Program-made: the position numbers and the translations under genes
From: Segeticoccus rhizosphaerae
Lineage (GTDB): Bacteria > Actinomycetota > Actinomycetes > Actinomycetales > Dermatophilaceae
NCBI RefSeq assembly: GCF_009192725.1
Contig: NZ_VOHR01000001.1
Span: 1-64,000, forward strand
DNA: 64,000 nucleotides
Reading direction: 5' to 3'
Notes under the pieces: model-generated
The model's database searches: none
Seen by the model: only the letters and a program-made list of their open reading frames with translations
Told to the model about the DNA's origin: nothing
In this document: positions 44,539 through 53,874 of the stretch, piece by piece
Layout: every line of letters begins with the position of its first letter
How positions within the stretch are numbered: the first letter of the stretch is position 1

Positions 44539-45581
44539 AGCCGATCGAGGTGAGCATCCGGGTGCCACTCGGGCGTCCGTTGCCCGAGCTCGCCGCGTTC
44601 GCGGCGCGTTGTGAGCGGGCCGGACTCGACGGCGTGGGTGTGCCCGACCACCACCACACCGGGCGGGACGCCTACCTGGCCCTCAGTGCAATGGCGTACG
44701 CCACTGACCGGATCGCCTTGTTCCCCGCCACGTCCAACGTCGTCACCCGGCACCCACTCGTGCTCGCGTCGCTGGTCAACTCGCTCGACGAGCTGGCCCC
44801 GGGACGTGCCTTCGTCACTGTGGCACCCGGCTTCCTGTCCGTAGAGAAGGCGGGGCAGCCGCGCGCCGCGCGCGCGCGGCTCGGCCAGGTCGTGACGACG
44901 CTGCGCGGACTGCTCGGCCCCGGACGGGCCGACTGGGACGGTCACCCGCTCGAGCTGTCCAACCGACCGGCTGCCGGCTCCAGGGTCATCGTGCTGGCCT
45001 CCGGTCCCAAACTGCTGGAGCTGGCCGGCGAGGTGGCCGACGGCGTGATGATGCTCGTGGGCCTCGACCCGGGCAGCGTCGAGGCCGCCCGACAGTGTGT
45101 CCGACGCGGCGCGGAGCGGGCCGGCCGCGACCCTGCCTCGCTGGAGGAGATCCTCATCGTGCCCATCGGGCTCGGCGATGAGGACGAGGTGCGCCGCTGG
45201 CCACGGGCATGGTTCCGCAAGGACAAGCCTTGGCTGACCTATCCGAGCGCGTCGAATCTGCGCTGGCTGCGTGAGGCCGGGATCGACTTGGCCGAGGACT
45301 TCGACCCCGGTTCCCTGGACGACGAGCTGGTCGACCGGATCCTCGACGCCTTTGGTCTCTTCGGGTCCCCGGAACACTGCGCCGAGCGGCTGCTGCGGGC
45401 CCGGGACGAGGTCGGCCTGCAGCGGGTCTTCCTGTTTCCCACGCATACCTGGGAAGACCACTATCACCTGCCCGAGGACGAGGTCGAAGCGTTCGGCCGG
45501 GTCATCGGGCCGATGCTCGCTGCGGGCGGCACGGCGCCCGCCGACCGCGGTGCGAGCACGACATCTAAGGAGACTGCGTGA
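44535..45581 (+). CDS. LLM-class flavin-dependent oxidoreductase
   Basis: This 348-residue protein has the luciferase-like TIM barrel (PF00296): [16 protein letters not shown] at the N-terminal side, [23 protein letters not shown], and the C-terminal [26 protein letters not shown]. The Mer-like features suggest coenzyme F420 as cofactor, though FMN is possible. It overlaps the GntR stop by four bases and the DUF1445 start by about one to four. The substrate is not known, but it belongs to the 5-oxoproline-related locus. Confidence 0.83.
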   Translation: MKPIEVSIRVPLGRPLPELAAFAARCERAGLDGVGVPDHHHTGRDAYLALSAMAYATDRIALFPATSNVVTRHPLVLASLVNSLDELAPGRAFVTVAPGFLSVEKAGQPRAARARLGQVVTTLRGLLGPGRADWDGHPLELSNRPAAGSRVIVLASGPKLLELAGEVADGVMMLVGLDPGSVEAARQCVRRGAERAGRDPASLEEILIVPIGLGDEDEVRRWPRAWFRKDKPWLTYPSASNLRWLREAGIDLAEDFDPGSLDDELVDRILDAFGLFGSPEHCAERLLRARDEVGLQRVFLFPTHTWEDHYHLPEDEVEAFGRVIGPMLAAGGTAPADRGASTTSKETA

Positions 45582-46411
45582 TGACCACGACCGAACAAGC
45601 GAACATCCCCGCGACCCGGGTCGAGCGGGACGAGGCGAGACGCTCCTCGCCGCGCGAGGCCCGCCGGCGTTTCCGCGACGGCTTGGTCACGCCGACCAGC
45701 GGCTGGGCAACTGGCTTCACCCAGGCGAATCTCGTGATCCTGCCGAAGGACTGGGCGTTCGACATGCTGCTCTTCGGGCAACGCAACCCCAAGCCAGTGC
45801 CGCTGCTCGACGTCACCGAGCCGGGCGTGACCAGCACGGTGCTGGCGCCCGACGCGGACCTGCGCACCGACCTGCCCCGTTACCGCGTCTGGCGCGACGG
45901 CGAGTTGGCCGACGAGCCGTCGGACGTCGCAGACCTCTGGCGGGACGACCTCGTCAGCTTCCTCATCGGTTGCAGCTTCAGTTTCGAGAACGCGCTGATC
46001 GGGGCAGGGGTGCCGGTGCGCAACATCGACCAGGGCACCAACGTGTCCATGTATCGCACCAGTACGCAGTGCCGGTCAGCGGGACGCCTGTCCGGGCCAC
46101 TGGTGGTCTCGATGCGTCCCATCCCCGCTGGCCTGGTGACCAAGGCCGTCCAGGTGACCGGCCGCATGCCCGAGGTGCACGGTGCGCCCGTGCACGTGGG
46201 CGCGCCCGAGGCGTTGGGCATCACGGATCTCGCGCAACCGGACTTCGGTCAGCCCGTCCGGTTCGAGGAGGGGGACGTACCGGTTTTCTGGGCGTGCGGT
46301 GTGACGCCTCAGGCGGCGTTGATGGCTTCCAAGCCGCCGTTCGCCATCACGCACGCCCCGGGCCACATGTTCGTCACCGATGTCCCCGACTCGGTGTATC
46401 AGCAGAACTGA
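45581..46411 (+). CDS. DUF1445 putative hydro-lyase (D-glutamate cyclase family)
   Basis: This 276-residue protein is a full-length DUF1445 member (PF07286): [33 protein letters not shown] at the N-terminus, [14 protein letters not shown] in the centre, NVSMYRT, and [15 protein letters not shown] near the end. The mammalian relative is a D-glutamate cyclase producing 5-oxo-D-proline. Its placement beside pxpABC therefore makes chemical sense, although the bacterial function is unproved. The ATG at 45581 touches the LLM stop, with AGGAG about ten bases upstream; a GTG one codon earlier is possible. Confidence 0.85.
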   Translation: MTTTEQANIPATRVERDEARRSSPREARRRFRDGLVTPTSGWATGFTQANLVILPKDWAFDMLLFGQRNPKPVPLLDVTEPGVTSTVLAPDADLRTDLPRYRVWRDGELADEPSDVADLWRDDLVSFLIGCSFSFENALIGAGVPVRNIDQGTNVSMYRTSTQCRSAGRLSGPLVVSMRPIPAGLVTKAVQVTGRMPEVHGAPVHVGAPEALGITDLAQPDFGQPVRFEEGDVPVFWACGVTPQAALMASKPPFAITHAPGHMFVTDVPDSVYQQN

Positions 46412-46421
46412 TGCCTGACCT

Positions 46422-46445
46422 GGGGCGGCCCAGCGGGGCTGCCCC
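46422..46445. terminator. Strong bidirectional hairpin between convergent operons
   Basis: GGGGCGGCCC (46422-46431) pairs with GGGCTGCCCC (46436-46445) across a four-base loop: ten pairs, one of them G-U. It sits exactly between the stops of the DUF1445 and CoA-transferase genes. Confidence 0.7.
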
Positions 46446-46450
46446 GGGTC

Positions 46451-47212
46451 TCAGACGCGCCCGGTGAGTTGGCGCAGGATGGCCAGCTCCTCGGCGTTGA
46501 CCGGGTCGAGGGCGTCGAGCTCCTCAGCGACGAGCAACTGGAACCCGGTGGCGTTCTGGACGTCTTCGACCGACACCCCGGGTTGCAGCCCGCGCAGGCG
46601 CATCCGGCGACTCTCCGGCTCGAAGTCCATCAGCGCGAGGTCGGTGACGACGAAGGACGGGCCGCCGTGGAGGAGCCCCGCCTCCGCTCGTGAGTTGCCA
46701 CCCTCGAGGTAGCCGGGGCTTGTGATGTAGTCGACCCGCTCGACGAACCGCCGCGGCTCGTGGCTGGTCACGATCAACGTCTGGTTGCACATCGATGCGA
46801 TGTCGTTGGCCCCGCCCGGCCCGGGCAGCCGGACCGATGGCTGGTCGTGTGCCCCGATCAGGCTGGTGTTGACGTTGCCGTATCGGTCGATCTGGCCGAC
46901 GCCGATGAAGCCGTAGTCGAAGAAGCCCCGCTGGGCCATCAGGAAGATGTCCGTTGCGCTCGTCAGCATCTCAGCTCCCACCGCGGCCCGCATCTCGTTG
47001 GTGGACGCCGGGAACTCGCCGGGTAGCAGCTGCACGCCGATCATGCCCCCCTCGAGGATCACCGTCAGACCCGGCGCTTGGCGGCGACGGGCCAGGCCCG
47101 CAGCAAGCAGCGGCTGCCCGATGCCGGCGAACATCACCTTGTCGTCCTCGAGCAGTCGACTCGCGCTGATCGTCATGACCTCGTCGGGTCGGGCGCCCGT
47201 CGTGGTAATCAC
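46451..47212 (-). CDS. Class I CoA-transferase, beta subunit (GctB-like)
   Basis: This 253-residue protein is the smaller subunit of a glutaconate-type CoA-transferase. Glu54 in VILEGGMIG aligns with the catalytic glutamate of GctB, so it can form the CoA-thioester intermediate, unlike IpdB-type ring-opening relatives. Other family features are IDRYGNVNTSLIG and NDIASMCNQTLIV. The GTG at 47212 overlaps the alpha-subunit stop. With the alpha subunit it would transfer CoA from an acyl-CoA to a carboxylic acid, probably an intermediate made by the LLM enzymes in the same locus. Confidence 0.86.
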   Translation of the reverse strand: MITTTGARPDEVMTISASRLLEDDKVMFAGIGQPLLAAGLARRRQAPGLTVILEGGMIGVQLLPGEFPASTNEMRAAVGAEMLTSATDIFLMAQRGFFDYGFIGVGQIDRYGNVNTSLIGAHDQPSVRLPGPGGANDIASMCNQTLIVTSHEPRRFVERVDYITSPGYLEGGNSRAEAGLLHGGPSFVVTDLALMDFEPESRRMRLRGLQPGVSVEDVQNATGFQLLVAEELDALDPVNAEELAILRQLTGRV

Positions 47213-48177
47213 TGCGGCATCAGTCCTTCCACACGGCTCAGCGTCGCGAGACGATCCGCACCGACCGCCTCGAGGTAGGAGTCGAAGTCGCCGTGGGCGA
47301 GCACCTCGCGCACGTAGGCTCGGGCTCCTTCGGCACCCTCCTGCTTCACGCGCTCCATGTAGGACGAGAACGCGTCCTTGTCGGTGTCGTAGCGCCCGTA
47401 GCACTCGTGTGGGTAGGCGCCGAAGCGCTGCTCGACCACGGCGTCCACGGCGAACCCGGGGATCACCGTGCGGGCAGGATCACGACGCAGCTCGTCGGTG
47501 GACACGATCTCCTCGGCCGAGACGATCACACGCCGTGCGGCAGGCGCCACGTCCGCGTCCATCAGCTGGTAGCCGTCGATCACCGAGTTGCCGAACGGGT
47601 CAGCCTGCTGGACGTGGATCAGCGCCACGTCAGGGTTGAGGCTGGGCACGGCGTGCACCACCTGCCCGGTATACGGGCAGGTGGTCGTCTTGAGCTCGAG
47701 CCGGTCGGCCAGGTCGGAGCCGAGCATGCTCAGGGTTGGCAGGAAGGGCATCCCCATGGCCCCAGCCTTGTAGCGCAGCCCGAGCCCGAGATGGCTCCAC
47801 TCCTCATACGTGGCGCGGCCCTGCTCGACGAATTCCCGCAGCACACGGGCGAGTCCCCACCCGTGGCCGATCCCCACCCAGCTGGTGATCACGCGGTCGG
47901 CCGCGCCCGAGGCGAGGAACAGTTCGCACTCGAAGCACGTCAACGGGCGGGAAAGCGCGAGGCCGGTGCGGCCCTGGCGCAGCACCTCCCACAGCAGAGC
48001 CATCGGGGTGCGAGCGTGGTTGGTCCCGCCGACTGCCACCACGTCGCCGTCATGCACGAGCGCGGCGACGGCTTCCCTTGCGGTTGTCAACTTCTCACGA
48101 ACGCGGCTTGGGCCCGACTCCAGCTCGCGGCGGGCGCGCAGGGTGTCGGCCGGGGCGGTGATCCCGGAGGTTGTCAT
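47209..48177 (-). CDS. Class I CoA-transferase, alpha subunit (GctA-like)
   Basis: This 322-residue protein is the larger subunit of the CoA-transferase: DGDVVAVGGTNHARTPMALLWEVLRQG at the N-terminus, then GLGLRYKAGAMGMPFLPTLSML and ALIHVQQADPFGNSVIDG, matching GctA. The ATG at 48177 overlaps the preceding LLM stop, and its own stop overlaps the beta gene, so both subunits are made together. The natural acid substrate is unknown. Confidence 0.86.
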   Translation of the reverse strand: MTTSGITAPADTLRARRELESGPSRVREKLTTAREAVAALVHDGDVVAVGGTNHARTPMALLWEVLRQGRTGLALSRPLTCFECELFLASGAADRVITSWVGIGHGWGLARVLREFVEQGRATYEEWSHLGLGLRYKAGAMGMPFLPTLSMLGSDLADRLELKTTTCPYTGQVVHAVPSLNPDVALIHVQQADPFGNSVIDGYQLMDADVAPAARRVIVSAEEIVSTDELRRDPARTVIPGFAVDAVVEQRFGAYPHECYGRYDTDKDAFSSYMERVKQEGAEGARAYVREVLAHGDFDSYLEAVGADRLATLSRVEGLMPQ

Positions 48178-49124
48178 GACCGCGGCCTCCTTTCCAGCAG
48201 CGGACTCACCTCGGCGGCGAACCGCTCGACCTGCTCGCTCTCGTAGCCGTAGGGCACCAGGCAGATCTCCTGGACGCCGGCGTCCAGGTGGGCGGCCAAC
48301 TGCTCGGCGCACTGCTCGGGCGTGCCGCGGATGGCGCTGTCCGGTGTCGCGTTGCTCCACTCCGGGGTGTCGAAGTAGGACGCCAGCCAGGGTCCGATCT
48401 GCCTCGTTGCCGCCTCGTGGGAATCGCCGATGCACAACGGAAGTTGCGACACGTTGCGCAACTCCCCCGGGTCCCGCCCGGCCTCCTCGGCGAAGCGGCA
48501 CACCTTGGCCCATGACTCCGCGAACGCGTCGGCCGTGTAGAAGTAGGTCAGCCATCCATCGCCCAGCGTCGCGGCACGGCGCAGCACCCGGTCGACGTAG
48601 CCGCCGATGAGGATGCCCGGACGCTCCGTCTTGGGAAGCATGCGCACTCGCCGGAACGACAGGTCATCCCAGACCCCGCTCACCTCGTCCTGGGTCCACA
48701 GTTGCTTGCAGATCTCCAGGTTGCGCTCGAACCGGGAACCCCTGCCTCTGTATGGCGTGCCGGTCGCCTCGAACTCTCGCTCGTACCAGCCGGCCGCCAC
48801 TCCGAGGCAGAGCCGGCCGCCGGACACCTGCTGGATCGTGGCGGCGGTCTTGGCGAGCAGGGCCGGGTCACGGATCGGCAGGACCAGGACACCGGTGCCG
48901 AGGGTGACGCGCTCGGTGTGGGCCGCGAGGACCGCGAGCGTGGTCAATGCCTCGAGCTGCGGGAAGGGCTGCCGGCTGCCCAGGAACAGGTGGTCCCAAG
49001 CCCACAGCGAGCGGAAGCCCAGCTCCTCCGCCCGCGTGGCATAGCGCACCAGGTCACCGACGCGGGGGCTCGTGTGGCTCGAGGTGAAGTTCTCGATGGC
49101 CAGCCCGAAGGGGATGTCGGCCAT
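48174..49124 (-). CDS. LLM-class F420-dependent oxidoreductase
   Basis: This 316-residue protein is a luciferase-like TIM-barrel enzyme distinct from the one at 44535: FGLAIENFTSSHTSPRVGDLVRYA, WAWDHLFLGSRQPFPQLEAL and VTLGTGVLVLPIRDPALLAK are typical of F420-dependent actinobacterial LLM proteins, with GGRLCLGVAAGWYEREF in the centre. It lies two bases downstream of the PxpA paralogue gene and overlaps the CoA-transferase alpha gene. It probably oxidises or hydroxylates the compound handled by this operon. Confidence 0.85.
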   Translation of the reverse strand: MADIPFGLAIENFTSSHTSPRVGDLVRYATRAEELGFRSLWAWDHLFLGSRQPFPQLEALTTLAVLAAHTERVTLGTGVLVLPIRDPALLAKTAATIQQVSGGRLCLGVAAGWYEREFEATGTPYRGRGSRFERNLEICKQLWTQDEVSGVWDDLSFRRVRMLPKTERPGILIGGYVDRVLRRAATLGDGWLTYFYTADAFAESWAKVCRFAEEAGRDPGELRNVSQLPLCIGDSHEAATRQIGPWLASYFDTPEWSNATPDSAIRGTPEQCAEQLAAHLDAGVQEICLVPYGYESEQVERFAAEVSPLLERRPRS

Positions 49125-49126
49125 GA

Positions 49127-49885
49127 TCAGCTGAGGGGGACGAGATCGATTCCCGCGGCTTCCAATGCCGCCCGGGTGGCGCGTGCGATCTCGACCGCCC
49201 CCTCGGTGTCGCAGTGCACGAGCAGTGCCTCCGCGTCGACGTGGATCGAGGTGCCGTCGACCGCAGTGATGTTGCCGTTCGTGGCCAGCTCGACGGCCCG
49301 CTCGGCCGCCTCCCTCGGATCGCGCAGCATGGCGTTGCTCTCGGTGCGCGGGACCAGGAGCCCTTCGGGCGTGTAGGCCCGGTCGACGAACGCCTCGGCG
49401 ACGGTGCGCAGTCCGGCCTCCTCGCCCAACCGCCAGGTCTCGGTACCGACCTGGCAGAGCAGCGGGAGGTTGCGGTCGAATGCCACGGTGGCGTCGACGA
49501 TGGCCTGTGCGTGCTCGGTGTTGGTGGCGGCCACGTTGTAGAGCGCGCCATGCGCTCGGACGTAGTCGACCTGCCCGCCGGCCAGCTTGGCGAAGGCTTG
49601 GAGGGCACCGAGCTGGTAGAGCAGGTCGTCGGTCAGCTCGCGTTGCGGCACGGCGATGTAACGGCGGCCAAAACCGTGGATGTCGCGGTAGCTGACCTGC
49701 GCGCCGATCGAGACGCCGTTCTTGACCGACGTCTCGCAGGTGCGGCGCATGATGCTCGGGTCGCCCCCGTGGAACCCGCACGCGATGTTGGCGCTGGTGA
49801 CGATCCCGAGCAGCGCCTCGTCGTCCCCCAGCTCCCAGCGTCCCAGGCCCTCACCGATGTCTGTCGTCAGCGCGATCCTTGACAT
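49127..49885 (-). CDS. PxpA paralogue (LamB/YcsF family) in an LLM/CoA-transferase operon
   Basis: This 252-residue protein is a second LamB/YcsF member (TTDIGEGLGRWELGDDEAL, SANIACGFHGGDPSIMRR, VRAHGALYNVA, SIHVDAEALLVHCDTEGA). It has diverged clearly from the PxpA at 41689; for example it has AHG where most have KPHG, and a different end to the barrel. It has no PxpB or PxpC gene beside it. It leads a four-gene operon with an LLM enzyme and a CoA-transferase. It may open a different lactam or amide, using the PxpBC encoded 8 kb away or none. Confidence 0.85.
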   Translation of the reverse strand: MSRIALTTDIGEGLGRWELGDDEALLGIVTSANIACGFHGGDPSIMRRTCETSVKNGVSIGAQVSYRDIHGFGRRYIAVPQRELTDDLLYQLGALQAFAKLAGGQVDYVRAHGALYNVAATNTEHAQAIVDATVAFDRNLPLLCQVGTETWRLGEEAGLRTVAEAFVDRAYTPEGLLVPRTESNAMLRDPREAAERAVELATNGNITAVDGTSIHVDAEALLVHCDTEGAVEIARATRAALEAAGIDLVPLS

Positions 49886-50061
49886 GACCCACCTCTCGTC
49901 GTCGTAGCGAGGGCGCGGATGACCGCGACGGCGTGTGGACAACCAGAACGCACGCTGCCTCGGTGAGGCGCACCTCCAACACACCGCCAGCCTAGAGCGT
50001 CAACCGGTGGTCGTTGCTCGAAGCCCAGGCAGGTGAAGTCGCCCCCCACACCGCGGGCCCG

Positions 50062-50391
50062 TCAGTCCACCACGAACAACCTGGCTCCGCGGGGGGCGGT
50101 CGAGCGGTGGGCGGATAGGTCGTCCCCGACCTGGTAACTGCTTCCAGCCGGGATGGTGTAGACCTTCCCGTCACTCAGCTCTGTGACGAGCTCACCCTCC
50201 AGGACCAGCAGTATGTGGCCTCTGGTGCACCAGTGGTCGGCGCGGTAGCCGGGTGAGTACTCCACCATCCGGACGCGAAGGTGGCCGAACTGGCAGGAGC
50301 GCCAGCGTGCCACGCCGTTCGCACCGGGATGCTCCACCACCGGAACAGCCGCCCAGGTCGTGACGTCGAACGGAGTGTCTTCCAAGCGCAT
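50062..50391 (-). CDS. DHCW-motif cupin-fold protein
   Basis: This 109-residue protein is a small cupin: VRMVEYSPGYRADHWCTRGHILLVLEGEL contains the Asp-His-Trp-Cys motif that names the family and supplies metal ligands. It has the length and layout of DHCW-motif cupins, whose function is unknown. It stands alone between two minus-strand genes and has no obvious operon partner. Confidence 0.8.
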   Translation of the reverse strand: MRLEDTPFDVTTWAAVPVVEHPGANGVARWRSCQFGHLRVRMVEYSPGYRADHWCTRGHILLVLEGELVTELSDGKVYTIPAGSSYQVGDDLSAHRSTAPRGARLFVVD

Positions 50392-50415
50392 CGTTGGACC
50401 CTACCCGGGCAAGGC

Positions 50416-51828
50416 TCAACGATCGAGCGAGGTGGCAGCCGCCGGCTCTCGGCCGCACAGATAGCGGAGCACCAAGTAGCCGAGGACGCCAGCCACGAGA
50501 CTGCCAGACATGATCCCAAGCCGGGCATCGTTACCCAGTTGCGCCTCGGCGAAGGCGAGGCTTGCAACGAACAACGCCACCGTGAATCCCACACCCGCGC
50601 AGATCGATACCCCGAGCAGGTGCCGATTGGTCATACTGCTGGGCATACGCACCCAGCCCAGCTTGACCAAGACCCACGACGTGCCGAAGACCCCGATGGT
50701 CTTGCCCAGCACGAGACCAACTCCGACACCGAGCACCACCGGGTTGGTCAGCCAGCGGCCGGGAGATGTGTGTGGAACCTGCACGCCGGCATTGGCCAGA
50801 GCGAAGACCGGGACCACCACGAAGGCCGACCAACTGCCCAGACGCCAGGCGACGCGGTCCAACGGCGCTTGAGTCTCACGCGAGAGGCGCACCATCTCGC
50901 GAAGGCTGTTGGCGTTCTCGTCAACGTCGGCCTCTGTGAGGTCGTCCTTGGTGCGGTCGCCGACTCGAGCGGCCAGACCGCGAGCGACGTCACCGAATTG
51001 GTCACTCGGTAGGAAGGAGCCAGCTGGTGTGAGGAAACCGAAGGCCACTCCCGCCATGGTCGCGTTGACGCCCGACTGGCGGAGCATGTACCAGCAGACG
51101 ACACCCAACGCGACAAACACCGACATGGATCTGACGTTCACGCGCTGGAGAAGCCAGGCCGCGATGCCCATGGCGATGGCGCCCAACAGCCAGTAGGCGG
51201 AAAGGCCGCCGGAGTAGAACAGAGCGATCACCAGGATGGCGCCGAGATCGTCGGCGATCGCGAGGGTGAGCAGGAACAGTCGGGCGCTGGCCGGCACTCT
51301 CGCGCCGACCAGGGCGACCACCGCCACCGCAAAGGCGATGTCAGTGGCCATGGGGATGCCCCAGCCATGTGACGCTGGGCCCTCCGCGTTCCAGGCGGCA
51401 TAGATCAAGGCCGGCACGACCATCCCCCCGGCTGCGGCCACGATCGGCAGCGCCGCAGTCTTCCGGTCACGCAGTTCGCCGCTTACCCACTCCCGCTTGA
51501 TCTCGAGGGCAACAACCAGAAAGAAGATCGTCATCAAGCCATCGGTCACTCCCCCACGCAGGTCCATGCGCAGGACGCTGACGTCGGCGACGGACACGTC
51601 GATCCGGGTGTTCCAGAACCGCAGGTACGAATCGCCCCAGGGGGAATTGGCCCAGGCCAGCGCCACGACTGCAGCCACGAACATGAGGGCGGCTGCGCTC
51701 ACCTCGAGGTCCATCAGCCGCTGCGCTGGGCGAACCACTCTGCGGGGAATGAATCGGTCACTCTCCCGCCAGCTACGGAGCACCGGTTCACGCAGCTCCA
51801 GCTCATCGTCCGTGTCGTGTTCGTCCAC
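50416..51828 (-). CDS. nhaA: Na+/H+ antiporter NhaA
   Basis: This 470-residue protein has about eleven to twelve membrane helices and the NhaA sodium site ADDLGAILVIALFYS with its adjacent aspartates. MATDIAFAVAVVALVGARVPASARLFLL precedes it, as in E. coli NhaA. It exchanges sodium for protons to control internal pH and sodium. The GTG at 51828 was chosen because GGGAGG lies eight bases upstream; a TTG 37 codons earlier encodes a low-complexity N-terminus. The N-terminal extension before the first helix (about 40 residues) is acidic. Confidence 0.93.
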   Translation of the reverse strand: MDEHDTDDELELREPVLRSWRESDRFIPRRVVRPAQRLMDLEVSAAALMFVAAVVALAWANSPWGDSYLRFWNTRIDVSVADVSVLRMDLRGGVTDGLMTIFFLVVALEIKREWVSGELRDRKTAALPIVAAAGGMVVPALIYAAWNAEGPASHGWGIPMATDIAFAVAVVALVGARVPASARLFLLTLAIADDLGAILVIALFYSGGLSAYWLLGAIAMGIAAWLLQRVNVRSMSVFVALGVVCWYMLRQSGVNATMAGVAFGFLTPAGSFLPSDQFGDVARGLAARVGDRTKDDLTEADVDENANSLREMVRLSRETQAPLDRVAWRLGSWSAFVVVPVFALANAGVQVPHTSPGRWLTNPVVLGVGVGLVLGKTIGVFGTSWVLVKLGWVRMPSSMTNRHLLGVSICAGVGFTVALFVASLAFAEAQLGNDARLGIMSGSLVAGVLGYLVLRYLCGREPAAATSLDR

Positions 51829-52029
51829 AGCCGCATCCTCCCGCCGGGTCCTCGCCGGACGAGCAGCGGGGCGAAGAACGCGTCGAGAGGTGGCCGCGTC
51901 AGACCTACCGGCACCGGAGAACCAGTCCACGGAGGGCAACCCTGAGCTCGGTTCCAGCGCGCGACGTGGTCATGCCGTCGGGGCGGCCGAGCTCAGCGCG
52001 GTCCCTCGAACGAGCCTTGCACCTCGGGT

Positions 52030-52593
52030 TCACTGCTGCAGGACGGCTTCGATCTCCAGACTGATCGCCACCGTGTCTCCGACCGCGACGCCACCGCCGT
52101 CCAGCGGGAGGGCCGCGCCGATGCCGAACTCTCGCCGGCTGATCTTCGCTGTGGCCGAGAATCCGGCCCGCTGACCCCCGAAGGGGTCTGCGGCGAACCC
52201 GTTCACCTGACTGGTCAACGACACCGGCCGGGTGATGCCGTGCAACGTCAACTCGCCGTCGACGAGCCATCCGTCCCCGTCGCGACGGATACCGGTGGAG
52301 CGGTAGCTCATCACCGAGTGGTGCTGGACGTCGAGGTAGTCGGCGGATCGAAGATGCTCGTCGCGCGGCTGGTTGCCGGTGTCAATCGACGCGAGCTCGA
52401 TGGTCGTGGTGATCGACGACTCCGACAGATCTTCGCCGGTGTTGATCGTGACGTCGTATCGGGTGAACCGGCCGCGCACATTGCTCAGCATCAGATGGCG
52501 CACGGAGAAGGCGATCTCGGAGTGCACCGGGTCCGCTTTCCACGTGCCGACTCGATAGTCGGGGTGCGTCACGGTCGAGATGGTGGATCCCAT
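52030..52593 (-). CDS. YceI family lipid-binding protein
   Basis: This 187-residue protein shows the YceI lipocalin-like pattern: WKADPVHSEIAFSVRHLMLSNVRGRFTRYD, then DGWLVDGELTLHGITRPVSL and a C-terminal DTVAISLEIEA strand. YceI proteins bind polyisoprenoid or other lipids. No signal peptide is present, so it is cytoplasmic, as in most actinobacterial members. GGAGG lies six bases upstream of the ATG at 52593. Confidence 0.87.
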   Translation of the reverse strand: MGSTISTVTHPDYRVGTWKADPVHSEIAFSVRHLMLSNVRGRFTRYDVTINTGEDLSESSITTTIELASIDTGNQPRDEHLRSADYLDVQHHSVMSYRSTGIRRDGDGWLVDGELTLHGITRPVSLTSQVNGFAADPFGGQRAGFSATAKISRREFGIGAALPLDGGGVAVGDTVAISLEIEAVLQQ

Positions 52594-52714
52594 TGTGTCC
52601 TCCAATGGTGTGGTGGTGCCGCGTACTCTGCGGCCGCGGGCGGTATGCCGGTGTCGTCGTGGACGACGCCGTCATACTGACGACGAAGGGACACCACCTG
52701 GTGGGACAGCCTGG

Positions 52715-53860
52715 TCAGGTCTGGTTGAGCCGCCTGGTCAGGAACCTGCGCTCGGGGATGCTGCTCGCAAGGTCGAGGGCCCGTCGATAGGCCTCGCGGG
52801 CCTCGTCGTCGCGGCCGACCCTGCGCAACAGCTCGCCGCGCGTCGAGTGGTAGTAGAGATAGTCGTCGAGGTCGAGCGCATCCACCTCGCGCAGCGCCAC
52901 CTCGGGGTAGCCGTCCTGGGCCAGGGCCACGGCTCCGTTGAGCCGCACCACCGGTGAGTCAGTCAGGTCGGCCAGCCGGCGGTACAGCTGGACCACCTGC
53001 GGCCAGTCGACCCGTTCGACCGCGAGCAGCGAGGCGATGGCGGCCTGGACGACATACGGACCCCGCCCGCCGAGCGCGAGCGCACGGTCGAGCGCTGCTC
53101 GTCCTGCGGCGATCTGGTCCCGGTCCCACAGGGAGCGGTCCTGGTCTTCCAACAGCACCAGGTCCTGACCGGCGAACCGGGCCCGCCGTCGTGCATGGTG
53201 GATCATCATCAGCGCCATCAGCCCGTGGGTCTCCGGCTGGTCCGGCATCAACGCGGCAAGGACGCCCCCGAGGTGTATTGCCTCCGCAGCGAGGTCCACC
53301 CGGCCCGCGTAGCCCTCGTTGTAGATCAGGTAGACGACTGCCAGGACGGCGTCGAGGCGATCCGGCAGCAGGTGCGCGTCCGGGACCGCGAACGGGATGC
53401 CGGTGGCCTTGATCTTGGCCTTGGCGCGCGACAGGCGACGCTTCATGGCTTCCTCGGACACCAGGAAAGCCCGTGCGATCTCGGCCGTCTTCAATCCACC
53501 CAGTGCCCGCAGCGTGAGCGCCACCTGCCCTTCCAAGGGCAAAGCAGGGTGACAGCAGGTGAAGACCAGCTCGAGCCGTTCGTCCTTGATCGGGGTGTCG
53601 TCGAACTCGTCCATGGTCGCCTCCGCCGCCTGAAGCAAGGGGAACTTCTGCGCCAACGTGCGCTCGCGACGGATCCGGTCGATCGCCCGGTTGCGGGCCG
53701 TCGTCGTCAGCCACGCCCCGGGGTTGGTCGGCGCGCCGGAGACCGGCCAGCGTTGCGCCGCGATGGCGAACGCCTCCTGGGTTGCCTCCTCCGCCCGGTC
53801 GAAGTCGGCGAGATACCCCACCAGCGAGGCCAGTACGCGGCCCCACTCGTCGCGGAACAC
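52715..53860 (-). CDS. ECF sigma factor, ECF42 type, with long C-terminal extension
   Basis: This 381-residue sigma factor has regions 2 and 4 in the first 170 residues (LVGYLADFDRAEEATQEAFAIAAQRWP; GGLKTAEIARAFLVSEEAMKRRLSRAKAKI). A DUF6596-type extension of about 200 residues follows, starting PFAVPDAHLLPDRLDAVLAVVYLIYNEGYAG. This layout and the adjacent DGPF-domain gene define the ECF42 group, which lacks a classic anti-sigma factor and is thought to be controlled by its own extension. The start GTG at 53860 is uncertain; the frame extends a few codons upstream without an ATG. Confidence 0.88.
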   Translation of the reverse strand: MFRDEWGRVLASLVGYLADFDRAEEATQEAFAIAAQRWPVSGAPTNPGAWLTTTARNRAIDRIRRERTLAQKFPLLQAAEATMDEFDDTPIKDERLELVFTCCHPALPLEGQVALTLRALGGLKTAEIARAFLVSEEAMKRRLSRAKAKIKATGIPFAVPDAHLLPDRLDAVLAVVYLIYNEGYAGRVDLAAEAIHLGGVLAALMPDQPETHGLMALMMIHHARRRARFAGQDLVLLEDQDRSLWDRDQIAAGRAALDRALALGGRGPYVVQAAIASLLAVERVDWPQVVQLYRRLADLTDSPVVRLNGAVALAQDGYPEVALREVDALDLDDYLYYHSTRGELLRRVGRDDEAREAYRRALDLASSIPERRFLTRRLNQT

Positions 53861-53874
53861 CTGCTCCAGAGTGG

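Noticed and set aside
46451-48177. IpdAB-type steroid ring-opening hydrolase
   Set aside because: IpdB lacks the catalytic glutamate, whereas the beta subunit here keeps it at position 54, favouring a true CoA-transferase.
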